In this document: piece after piece, positions 15,859 to 22,894 of the stretch | Layout: each line of letters starts with the position of its first letter | Position numbering within the stretch: position 1 is the first letter of the stretch | Assembly (NCBI GenBank): GCA_903920145.1 | Contig: CAIXKV010000020.1 | Coordinates: 1-34,971, forward strand | DNA length: 34,971 bases | Origin: an uncultured Rhodospirillales bacterium | GTDB taxonomy: Bacteria; Pseudomonadota; Alphaproteobacteria; Azospirillales; Azospirillaceae | Direction of reading: 5' to 3' | Translations under genes and position numbers: made by a program | The notes under the pieces: model-generated | Databases searched by the model: none | Told to the model about the DNA's origin: nothing | What the model saw: only the letters and a program-made list of their open reading frames with translations

Positions 15859-16172
15859 GTGTAGGATCAGAGCAAAAGTGTAGGATTAGTGTAGGATCAG
15901 AAAATCGATCCTACACCATTTTTGTTATATAAATCAATGACTTACAGCAAAAGTGTAGGATGTGTAGGATTATTTGATGTTTTCTCGAATATTTTGTGTT
16001 TTATGAAAAATATTTTTGTTTTTGTTTTTTTTACTCCAAATCACCCATAATCCTACACTTCCTACACTTTCGCTTTATTAAGTCAATAAGTCATTGTATT
16101 TACAGGACTTTTTGTGATCACTTCAGTGTAGGATCGGCCATTTCAATCCTACACTCGCTTTTGATCCTACAC
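15859..16172. other. Origin-of-replication-like iteron region, ori2
   Basis: GTGTAGGAT or its complement occurs at 15859, 15878, 15889, 15953, 15962 and 16126 (plus) and at 15908, 16050, 16146 and 16164 (minus), with one extra variant at 16059. The AT-rich core spans ~15971-16045. The inner inverted repeat is CAATGACTTA (15935-15944) / TAAGTCATTG (16087-16096). The spacing is identical to ori1. No primase or helicase gene lies beside this copy; the integrase gene does. It may be used in trans by the replication proteins encoded at 1441-4106. Confidence 0.72.
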
Positions 16173-16255
16173 CCTTCGGCATCTCGCCTTATTACAGGCG
16201 CAGGGATTGGGCTGGTCGTAGCCAATGAGCGGCCCATCATCGGCCGGCAATGCCC

Positions 16256-16268
16256 CCACTATTAGTGG
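16256..16268. repeat. Element palindrome, copy 13
   Basis: CCACTATTAGTGG, between ori2 and the integrase C-terminus. It is the positional equivalent of copy 3. Confidence 0.85.
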
Positions 16269-16369
16269 CGCAGTCGGGGCATACGGCGGCACCAGTCAGC
16301 CCTTCCGCTTGCCCTTGGTCGGCACCAGCGCCAACTCCTGCCGAAGTGGATCATCGGCCGGCAGCGCCT

Positions 16370-17698
16370 TCATATCCAGAAGCCCAAGTTGTCCGACATC
16401 GGCCAGCCCCTGAGGCGGCAATAGCCCCTTGCTGCGAAGATAGGCGCGGGTCTGCTCGATGGTGCCCTGCTTGTGTAGTGCTCCTTCAGGACATCCGTGC
16501 TGTTGCCCATCTGCTCTTCCAGCCAGGGGTAGTCCTTTCCTTCGGCCAGTGCGAAGGTGGCGTAGGTATGGCGCAGGCTGTAGGGCGTATAGGGCATCTC
16601 GTCGGCCCTGATCGGAAAGTGGCACCGCTTGACCACCTCGCGGAACATATCGCTGAAATGCCGATGCGGCGTTCCATCCGGCAGGCTGAACACGGCTTCG
16701 GCAGGACTGAAGGTCTGCCCGTGTGCGCTTGCGAACCCGAGTCGGCGCGCCTTCATCGTATCGAACCGCTTCCTGACGCGATCATCGAACACGACCTGCC
16801 TTTGGCCGGTTTTGGTCTCGGGATGAACCGACAGGATATTGGTGTCGGTGTGGATGTCGTTCCAGGTCAGTTTCAGCGGCTCGTGGGGCGGCCGGATGCC
16901 GGTGTGCCGACAGATGAACACATAATCGCACAGGAGTTCACGGCGCACCCGAGTGAACTCGTTCTTGGCCTCCTGGAGATATTTTTCTGCCTCTGCCATA
17001 AACTTGTCGAAATCGCCACCGAGAAAAGCAGGCCGAGGATTGGCTTTGGGGTTCTCGGGCTTGACCTCTGGCACAGCGAACTTGCCGAAATACCCACGCT
17101 TTCGGGCATATTCCAGAATACCGCGAAGGGTTGGATATTCACGGTTCAAGGTGTGTGGAGATGGCTCTTCGTCATAGTTGGCCCGCTGTTTTCCAGATAT
17201 AAGAATGCCCTTCTGGCGCTCCTCGCTGTTATCCTCTTCGACATCAAGCCAGAAACAGCGGCGCCAGAACTTGTAGTCGTCGATCATTGCCTCATCGATC
17301 TGACCGACGCTAATAACCTTGCGCTTGTCGTGAAAGTATGGAACCAAAAACTTGCGGATATTGGCCGCTTTGTTTTCCTTGTCTTTAGCCTGGGTTGCCA
17401 GCCACTCCTCAGCGACCTCCTTGAAGTCTTTCCGGTAAAGGTCAAGGTCAGTGAGATCATACCAGCGGCCGGTCGGGTCTTTCAGGTAAGCGGCGTATGC
17501 TTGGAAGGCTTTGTCCCTGGCTTCTTTTTCGCTACTGGTCTTCAGTGATCTGGGAATGAAGTTGTTTCCGACCTTGTAGAGATACCAGGTCGGCTTCCTC
17601 TGGACGCTTCGTTGAGCGATCCAGAGTTCGTCGGTCAGAACCTTGATGTTGGTGTAGGCTGGGACTGCCTGTGGCGTCGGTGCCGCCTTCTGTGCCAT
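16370..17698 (-). CDS. Tyrosine integrase with a late frameshift
   Basis: A 442-codon phage-type integrase: an N-terminal arm-binding and SAM-like region (to ~residue 200), then a catalytic domain with R in 'RHTGIRPPHEPLKL', K in 'ETKTGQRQVV', the R-II box 'YTPYSLRHTYATFAL' and the nucleophile in 'MGNSTDVLKEHYT'. Just after that tyrosine (near 16480) the frame becomes unnatural ('SRAPSSRPAPIF...'). A +1 frame instead gives 'KQGTIEQTRAYLRSKGLLPP' and ends 'ALVPTKGKRKG' at 16296, which looks like the original C-terminus. One base therefore seems lost. All catalytic residues remain, so activity is uncertain rather than excluded. It lies ~0.7 kb from tRNA-Ala and probably catalysed integration there. 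Confidence 0.85.
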   Translation of the reverse strand: MAQKAAPTPQAVPAYTNIKVLTDELWIAQRSVQRKPTWYLYKVGNNFIPRSLKTSSEKEARDKAFQAYAAYLKDPTGRWYDLTDLDLYRKDFKEVAEEWLATQAKDKENKAANIRKFLVPYFHDKRKVISVGQIDEAMIDDYKFWRRCFWLDVEEDNSEERQKGILISGKQRANYDEEPSPHTLNREYPTLRGILEYARKRGYFGKFAVPEVKPENPKANPRPAFLGGDFDKFMAEAEKYLQEAKNEFTRVRRELLCDYVFICRHTGIRPPHEPLKLTWNDIHTDTNILSVHPETKTGQRQVVFDDRVRKRFDTMKARRLGFASAHGQTFSPAEAVFSLPDGTPHRHFSDMFREVVKRCHFPIRADEMPYTPYSLRHTYATFALAEGKDYPWLEEQMGNSTDVLKEHYTSRAPSSRPAPIFAARGYCRLRGWPMSDNLGFWI

Positions 17699-17766
17699 CT
17701 GTATGCCCTGTTAGCATTTCCATTATGCTTACACGACGGGCAATCGGCCGCAAGGGCAAGCCTGCT

Positions 17767-17779
17767 CCACTAATAGTGG
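17767..17779. repeat. Element palindrome, copy 14
   Basis: CCACTAATAGTGG, ~70 bp upstream of the integrase start. It is the last well-formed copy; a degenerate half (CCCACTACTAAG) is at 18108-18119. Confidence 0.85.
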
Positions 17780-17839
17780 GGCACTCGATCACGGCCAAGG
17801 CAAGGCCGGCGCCTCCAGTCGGGGATTATCCCACCCGAC

Positions 17840-18025
17840 CTATTTCCGAACCCAGATCACGAGCGAGCACACGGCAGCGATGGCACCGATGACCAGGAGC
17901 GGGACCACATAGGGAGCAATCATCTCGGCAAAGGTCGCGCCAATCGCAAGGCCGAAGCACCAGACGGCCAGTTTGATGACGCCGACCTCCCACCAAGCCA
18001 GCACCACCGATTTGAAGATGCGCAC
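17840..18025 (-). CDS. Small membrane protein, hypothetical
   Basis: A 61-residue protein starting at GTG 18025, chosen because AGGAGG lies five bases upstream. It shows two hydrophobic segments, 'VVLAWWEVGVIKLAVWCFGLAIGATF' broken by one charged turn and 'VVPLLVIGAIAAVCSLVIWV', and ends with R-K. A two-helix inner-membrane protein is likely. It lies between the integrase and the presumed right end of the element. Function unknown. Confidence 0.6.
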   Translation of the reverse strand: MRIFKSVVLAWWEVGVIKLAVWCFGLAIGATFAEMIAPYVVPLLVIGAIAAVCSLVIWVRK

Positions 18026-18366
18026 GGTTGCCTCCTGTGGGTTCGAAGCGGTTCACAGCGTCCAGACCCCGATCGCCTTCCGCGTCGGCGCCCGGCGTCC
18101 CAAGCGCCCACTACTAAGCCGCTCGGCCGTGACCACACTTTGTAGATTTTTTGTATAATCGCGAGATGTTGCTGTTCTTGATATGTTCCTAAATATATGC
18201 GTAATGTTCATTACAATACCAGTCGCACCGTAGCCAATCTAAGATATTCACTGAGCATAATCAGTTTATGTATACAAATATGTATATTTTCTCGGTCCCG
18301 GCCCGGCCGCCAAGCTATTGAAAACGCTCGACGATCTGACCTGAGTAGTATCGCGCGGAGATAGAA
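18026..18366. other. Region between the last element gene and the tRNA; probable element right end
   Basis: No gene is visible. Base composition changes from GC-rich to AT-rich near 18130. A 16-bp inverted repeat TATACAAATATGTATA (18271-18286) and a degenerate palindrome half (18108-18119) are present. The element boundary should fall here or in the tRNA 3' end; I could not find the partner repeat at the left side of the window. Confidence 0.4.
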
Positions 18367-18371
18367 AAACT

Positions 18372-18402
18372 AAAAAGGAGTTAGCGCCTAAACGCTAACC
18401 CC
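18372..18402 (-). terminator. Terminator downstream of tRNA-Ala
   Basis: On the minus strand GGGGTTAGCG pairs with CGCTAACTCC (six-base loop) and is followed by a T5 run and a second T-run. It lies ~10 bp after the tRNA 3' end. Confidence 0.85.
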
Positions 18403-18412
18403 TTGATTTTGT

Positions 18413-18488
<76 letters not shown>

Positions 18489-18740
18489 AAACTCTGGGGG
18501 TGTTATAAGGACGACAAACCGACCTTACACACCACAAAACCCGTGATCGATACTCCAACACTCCCAAGCCCACAACCTCGGCGCACGACGTTTTTCCGTC
18601 ACCCACCCGACCGTCGCAACCGCTTGGGGCGGCACCGACCGTGTGGCGAGGTTTTACGTGAGGGACGCTGGTGGTGCAAGGAAAAAATTGGGGGGGCGGC
18701 CTATTTTTTTTAAGCCCCCCGAACCTCACGTCGTTCCAGA
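18489..18740. terminator. Intergenic region with the TIGR02300 gene terminator (hairpin 18691-18720)
   Basis: GGGGGGC (18691-18697) and GCCCCCC (18714-18720) form a minus-strand hairpin followed by a T6 run (18682-18687 on the opposite strand), 20 bp after the stop at 18741. The rest of the gap holds the tRNA promoter and no gene. Confidence 0.75.
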
Positions 18741-19118
18741 TCAACGGTCCTCGTCGGACGGATCGACGTCAACCACCTCGCCCATATCGTCCTCGCCCAG
18801 TTCGGACGTATCTTCGATCAACACATCCTCTTCATCCTCGGCGTCCTCTCCAATATCCTCGACCGGCAGAACGCTTTCGGCGTCCTCCAGCTCGACAACC
18901 TCGTCATCCACACCAACCCCCAGCCCGCCGCCCAGGGGCAACGAACTTTTCTTCACGTCGTCGGCAGGAATCGGACGGGCACGACGCGACTTCAAGAGGG
19001 CTTCGGGATCGAATTCTGCCGCACAGGTCGGGCAGGTCGGCGGGTCTTTGCGCAAATCATAGTAGCGCGCACCGCAACTCGGGCAGATGCGTTTAGTGCC
19101 CCATTCCGGTTTCGCCAC
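18741..19118 (-). CDS. TIGR02300/FYDLN-type acidic zinc-ribbon protein
   Basis: A 125-residue protein starting at GTG 19118 with GGAGG upstream. The N-terminus 'KPEWGTKRICPSCGARYYDLRKDPPTCPTCAAEFDPEAL' holds two C-x-x-C pairs (a zinc ribbon) and the Y-Y-D-L-R-K signature of the TIGR02300 family. The C-terminal half is almost entirely Asp/Glu/Val ('VVELEDAESVLPVEDIGEDA'). The family is nearly confined to Alphaproteobacteria and has no settled function. It lies divergently from aroA, as commonly seen near aroA in this class. Confidence 0.92.
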   Translation of the reverse strand: MAKPEWGTKRICPSCGARYYDLRKDPPTCPTCAAEFDPEALLKSRRARPIPADDVKKSSLPLGGGLGVGVDDEVVELEDAESVLPVEDIGEDAEDEEDVLIEDTSELGEDDMGEVVDVDPSDEDR

Positions 19119-19390
19119 GCTTGATCCTCCGTTTGGTCTACGGCTTTGGGTAAATCAGAGGGCCCTTTGCCATGTCGGGCACCGCTTGTCAAAAAAAATT
19201 CGCAGGGCCGGGTCAATCGGCTGGTCTTAACCGAGAGGTTGGCGCCTCGTGTCGTTTCGTGTTACCTGAATTTGGGGGCAACGATCACCGTTATTTTGGG
19301 CTGCCCCTGCTGTTTTCCTCGTTCGCCCACGCCTGCCCGCCATCCCGCCCCACCCTCACCTCCCGACACGACCGGAATCAAGGTTCACCC

Positions 19391-20767
19391 ATGTCCCATT
19401 CCCTCCCCTGCCCTCAGGCATCCACCGCCCCCCCCCAGGGGCTTTGTTCGTTGGCAGTGGCGACCGTTGGCGGCTGTGCCCGGATTCCGGGCGACAAGTC
19501 GATTTCTCACCGGGCGCTGATGTTGGGGGCGCTAGCTGTGGGTGAAACCGAGATTGAGGGACTGCTTGAAGGCGACGACGTTCGGCACACGGCAGCCGCC
19601 ATGTCAGCCCTAGGCGCCCATGTCAGCCCTGGCGTCGATGGCGGCCTTTGGCGAGTTCGCGGCGTTGGCATTGGCGGCTTGGTCGAACCCAGCCAAGTTC
19701 TGGACATGGGCAACAGCGGCACCGCCGCACGCCTGCTGATTGGCGTTGTCGCCAGCCATCCCATCACCAGCTTTTTTACCGGCGACGCCTCACTTAACCG
19801 ACGCCCCATGGCGCGGGTGACGGCGCCGTTGGAGCGCATGGGAGCCAGCTTTGTCGGACGCGCGGGCGGGCGGCTGCCATTGGCGGTAATCGGCACCCAT
19901 CATCCGGTGCCCATCGAATACCGATTGCCGGTAGCCTCGGCTCAGGTCAAATCAGCAATTCTATTAGCGGGCCTGAATGCACCGGGCATCACCACCGTGA
20001 TCGAAACCCACCCCACCCGAGACCACAGCGAGTTGATGTTGCGCCATTTCGGCGCTACCGTGACCACCGAGTCGCTAGCCAATGGCGCCCTGGCGGTGTC
20101 GGTCACCGGCCAGCCCGAATTGGTCGGTCGTCGAGTGCGAGTTCCTTCCGACCCCAGTTCCGCTGCGTTTCCGGCGGTGGCGGCCCTGCTCCATCCCGGC
20201 TCTGAATTGACCCTCACCGCCGTTGGAATGAATCCCCGCCGCACCGGCCTCTACCAAACATTGCAAGAAATGGGCGCCGACTTGCGTTTCGAAAATCCAC
20301 GCACCGAAGCTGGCGAGCCCGTGGCGGACTTGGTCATTCGAGGTTCGGCGCTGCGGGGGGTCGATGTTCCGCCCGAACGGGCCCCTTCGATGATCGACGA
20401 ATATCCGATTCTGGCTATCGCTGCCGCCTGCGCTCAAGGAACCACCCGGATGTTTGGGTTGGCCGAGCTGCGGGTCAAGGAAAGTGATCGATTAGCCATG
20501 GTCGCCGATGGCTTGACTGCGTGCGGTGTATCGGTAGAAACCGGCCCCGAAAGCCTGTTTGTCCACGGGACAGGTCGGCCCCCCCGAGGTGGCGCCGCCA
20601 TCGCCACGGCCATGGACCATCGGATTGCCATGAGCTTTTTGGTGTTGGGGACTGTCAGCGCCGAACCTGTCGCCATCGACGATGGCCGTTTCATCGAGAC
20701 CAGCTTTCCCGGCTTTGCCGCTCTGATGAACAGTCTGGGGGCCAAAATCGAGGTGATCGGATGCTGA
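19391..20767 (+). CDS. aroA: 3-phosphoshikimate 1-carboxyvinyltransferase (EPSP synthase)
   Basis: A 458-residue enzyme joining shikimate-3-phosphate and phosphoenolpyruvate in aromatic amino acid synthesis. The start is set at ATG 19391; the open frame to 19172 shows no coding character. '[15 protein letters not shown]' (from ~residue 32) and '[13 protein letters not shown]' are the substrate-binding boxes, and '[13 protein letters not shown]' and 'RVKESDRL' are also present. The PEP-site glycine in 'GNSGT' is retained, so no natural glyphosate-resistance change is obvious there. A run of nine C lies near codons 13-17, a possible slippage or assembly-error site. It is usually followed directly by cmk in this class, but here a parA-like gene intervenes. 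Confidence 0.95.
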   Translation: MSHSLPCPQASTAPPQGLCSLAVATVGGCARIPGDKSISHRALMLGALAVGETEIEGLLEGDDVRHTAAAMSALGAHVSPGVDGGLWRVRGVGIGGLVEPSQVLDMGNSGTAARLLIGVVASHPITSFFTGDASLNRRPMARVTAPLERMGASFVGRAGGRLPLAVIGTHHPVPIEYRLPVASAQVKSAILLAGLNAPGITTVIETHPTRDHSELMLRHFGATVTTESLANGALAVSVTGQPELVGRRVRVPSDPSSAAFPAVAALLHPGSELTLTAVGMNPRRTGLYQTLQEMGADLRFENPRTEAGEPVADLVIRGSALRGVDVPPERAPSMIDEYPILAIAAACAQGTTRMFGLAELRVKESDRLAMVADGLTACGVSVETGPESLFVHGTGRPPRGGAAIATAMDHRIAMSFLVLGTVSAEPVAIDDGRFIETSFPGFAALMNSLGAKIEVIGC

Positions 20768-20790
20768 CCGATGATCTATTATGCCATCGC

Positions 20791-20845
20791 GCCTTGATGG
20801 TCCCCATCAAGGCGCCCTTAGACGCTAGGCGGGCGCGTGGGCGCA
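20791..20845 (-). repeat. Chromosomal intergenic repeat, inverted copy C
   Basis: The hairpin GCCTTGATGG/CCATCAAGGC (20791-20813) is followed by GCCCTTAGACGCTAGGCGGG, matching the reverse complement of the copies at 24842 and 34706 with a few changes. It lies in the gap between aroA and the parA-like gene. Confidence 0.7.
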
Positions 20846-21049
20846 CGGGCGCACGGGGGATGCCGTCGTAAGCTTGGACCGGCACCGTATCATTGTCATG
20901 GCTCACAGGTCTTAATCGCGTTATGGTGAGATAGTCGGATGATGCAAAGTCCGATCGGGTAGAGTTCGGGCTGGCTTTCAACACGGCCATTCTCTGCCCG
21001 GACTCGGTTTTAGAAACACCTTCGTTCGAGCCACCGTCCGGCATATCTC

Positions 21050-22042
21050 ATGAAAACGGTCGCTTTCTTTAATAATAAAGGCGGCGTCGGTAAGACTTGT
21101 TTGGCTTATCATCTGGCTTGGACGTTCGCCGACCATGGCATCTCCGTCATCGCTGCCGATCTCGATCCACAATCAAATTTGACGTCGGTCTTTCTGAGTG
21201 AGAAGCGTCTTGAAAACATTTGGGGGGCCAACGATCATCGCCATAGCTTGATGTGGAGCCTTGGCCCCATTCTGGAAGAAGTCGGAGATATCAAGCCGCC
21301 CTGGATTGAAAAAATAAATGAAAGAATTTCTCTAATCGTTGGAAATCTCTCTTTATCCTCTTTTGAGGATAAATTATCGACTCAATGGCCACTATGCTTG
21401 GACTGTGATCCTGCGGCCTTTCGAATTACATCAGCTTTTTATCGAATTCTTGAGGCCGCAGCCAACCAAATGAATGGTACCGATATTGTCCTCATGGATG
21501 TCGGTCCTAATTTAGGAGCGATCAATCGTTCCGCATTAATTTCCGTTGATCATGTGGTTATTCCCTTAATCCCGGATTTATTCTTTCTTCATGGATTGCG
21601 GAATCTTGGGCCAACGCTGCGTAATTGGAGAGAGGGGTGGAAGGAACGATTGGAACGATATACAGAATTAGATTTATCGTTACCAAGAGGCCTTTTATCC
21701 CCAGAGGGCTATGTGGTTATGCAATACTCGGTCCGCCTGGATCGCCCCGTTCGGGCTTATGAGCATTGGATGAAGCAAATTCCTATCGAATACCGATATG
21801 CGGTACTCAATGAGACGGTCAATACCCTTCTCACTGTTGATAACGACCCGCATTGCCTGGCACAAATCAAGAATTATCGCAGCCTGATGCCGATGGCCAT
21901 GGAGGCCAAAAAGCCGATGTTCCATCTTCGACCTGCCGATGGAGCGATTGGTTCTCATCAGCAGGCGGCGCTTCAGTGCCGTGACGACTTTACCGCTCTG
22001 GCACGACAAATTGGCCAACGCATCGGTCTTAGAAAGTTCTGA
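21050..22042 (+). CDS. ParA/MinD-like P-loop ATPase, orphan
   Basis: A 330-residue protein with the deviant Walker A KGGVGKT (residues 10-16) preceded by 'MKTVAFFNN', then 'VIAADLDPQSNLT' (A'-type motif) and 'DIVLMDVGPNLGAINRSAL' (Walker B region). ParA proteins move plasmid, chromosome or protein cargo by ATP-driven patterning on the nucleoid. No parB or parS-like site is next to it. It is inserted between aroA and cmk, usually neighbours, and is clearly AT-richer than both (for example 21300-21600), pointing to acquisition. Its stop is four bases before cmk, so it could drive cmk transcription. The cargo is unknown. Confidence 0.88.
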   Translation: MKTVAFFNNKGGVGKTCLAYHLAWTFADHGISVIAADLDPQSNLTSVFLSEKRLENIWGANDHRHSLMWSLGPILEEVGDIKPPWIEKINERISLIVGNLSLSSFEDKLSTQWPLCLDCDPAAFRITSAFYRILEAAANQMNGTDIVLMDVGPNLGAINRSALISVDHVVIPLIPDLFFLHGLRNLGPTLRNWREGWKERLERYTELDLSLPRGLLSPEGYVVMQYSVRLDRPVRAYEHWMKQIPIEYRYAVLNETVNTLLTVDNDPHCLAQIKNYRSLMPMAMEAKKPMFHLRPADGAIGSHQQAALQCRDDFTALARQIGQRIGLRKF

Positions 22043-22046
22043 CCTC

Positions 22047-22703
22047 ATGACCTCTCTTCCTGTTATCGCCATTGACGGCCCTGCGGCCAGCGGCAAAGGC
22101 ACGTTGGCACGACGGCTCGCCGCTGGTTATGGCTTTGCCCACCTTGACACCGGCTCGCTGTATCGGGCAGTCGGCTTGTCGGTGCTGCGAGCCGGAGGCG
22201 ATCCCGCTGACGAAGGGCAAGCCTTAAGCGCAGCACAGGCGCTATCGCCGGGCGACTCGGTGTTAACCGACCCGGCATTACGCGGTGACAACGTGGCCCA
22301 CGCGGCGTCCCTGGTGGCCGCTATGGTTGAAGTCCGCGCTGCATTGCTCAAGTTTCAGCGTGATTTTGCGACTCGCCCGCCGGGTGGCCGGGGCGCCGTG
22401 CTCGACGGTCGCGATATTGGCACCGGAATTTGCCCGAATGCCGAGGCCAAACTGTTTGTGACCGCCAGTGTCGAGGTCCGGGCCGAACGGCGCGTGAAGG
22501 AGTTGCAGGCGGCAGGGCTCCACGCTATAGTGGAAATCGTCCTGGAGGACATGAAGGCCCGTGACGAGCGTGACAGTCGGAGAGCGGTAGCCCCGCTTCG
22601 ACCGGCTGTTGATGCGTTTGTGCTGGATACCTCGGCGCTCGACGCCGATCAGGCGTTCTCTGCGGCGCTGACCTTCATCCGCTCGAGGATTGGACCGGCT
22701 TAG
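22047..22703 (+). CDS. cmk: Cytidylate kinase
   Basis: A 218-residue kinase phosphorylating CMP/dCMP. The P-loop is GPAASGKGT (11-19), followed by 'LDTGSLYRAVG' (NMP-binding), 'VLDGRDIGTGICPNAEAKLFVTAS' and 'RRVKELQ'. ATG 22047 is chosen because the longer open frame overlaps parA. It lies four bases after the parA-like stop. The ~190 bp gap to rpsA holds no gene. Confidence 0.95.
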   Translation: MTSLPVIAIDGPAASGKGTLARRLAAGYGFAHLDTGSLYRAVGLSVLRAGGDPADEGQALSAAQALSPGDSVLTDPALRGDNVAHAASLVAAMVEVRAALLKFQRDFATRPPGGRGAVLDGRDIGTGICPNAEAKLFVTASVEVRAERRVKELQAAGLHAIVEIVLEDMKARDERDSRRAVAPLRPAVDAFVLDTSALDADQAFSAALTFIRSRIGPA

Positions 22704-22894
22704 AGGCGTCCGCCGGGACAGTCGAACGGGTCTTTGTTCGGGGTTGCCCTGGGCAAGGGGTCTTTTATGGACGCAATCCATCCAAGCCGTCGGGCATGAG
22801 GTCCGGCGCGCGGTTCTGTGGGGTCTGAGCCCGTCCCTTGTCGCCGGGCGGCGGGAGTCTTCAAGAGCCGTATCGGTCAACCCAAGGAGACTCA

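Larger units (their letters stand above)
15762..16270 (+). repeat. ~500-bp direct repeat, copy 2 (contains ori2)
   Basis: Second copy of the block at 4471-4977, in the same orientation and with no net length change across the iteron region. The outer parts and iterons are well conserved, while the AT-rich centre has diverged strongly but kept its length. Palindromes stand at both edges. Confidence 0.85.

Noticed and set aside
16256-16268. Palindromes as XerC/D-type recombination cores
   Set aside because: Tyrosine recombinase sites need a 6-8 bp central region between arms; here the arms are one base apart, so a plain core site is unlikely.
1-18400. Ordinary prophage
   Set aside because: No capsid, portal, terminase, tail or lysis gene could be recognised in the element.
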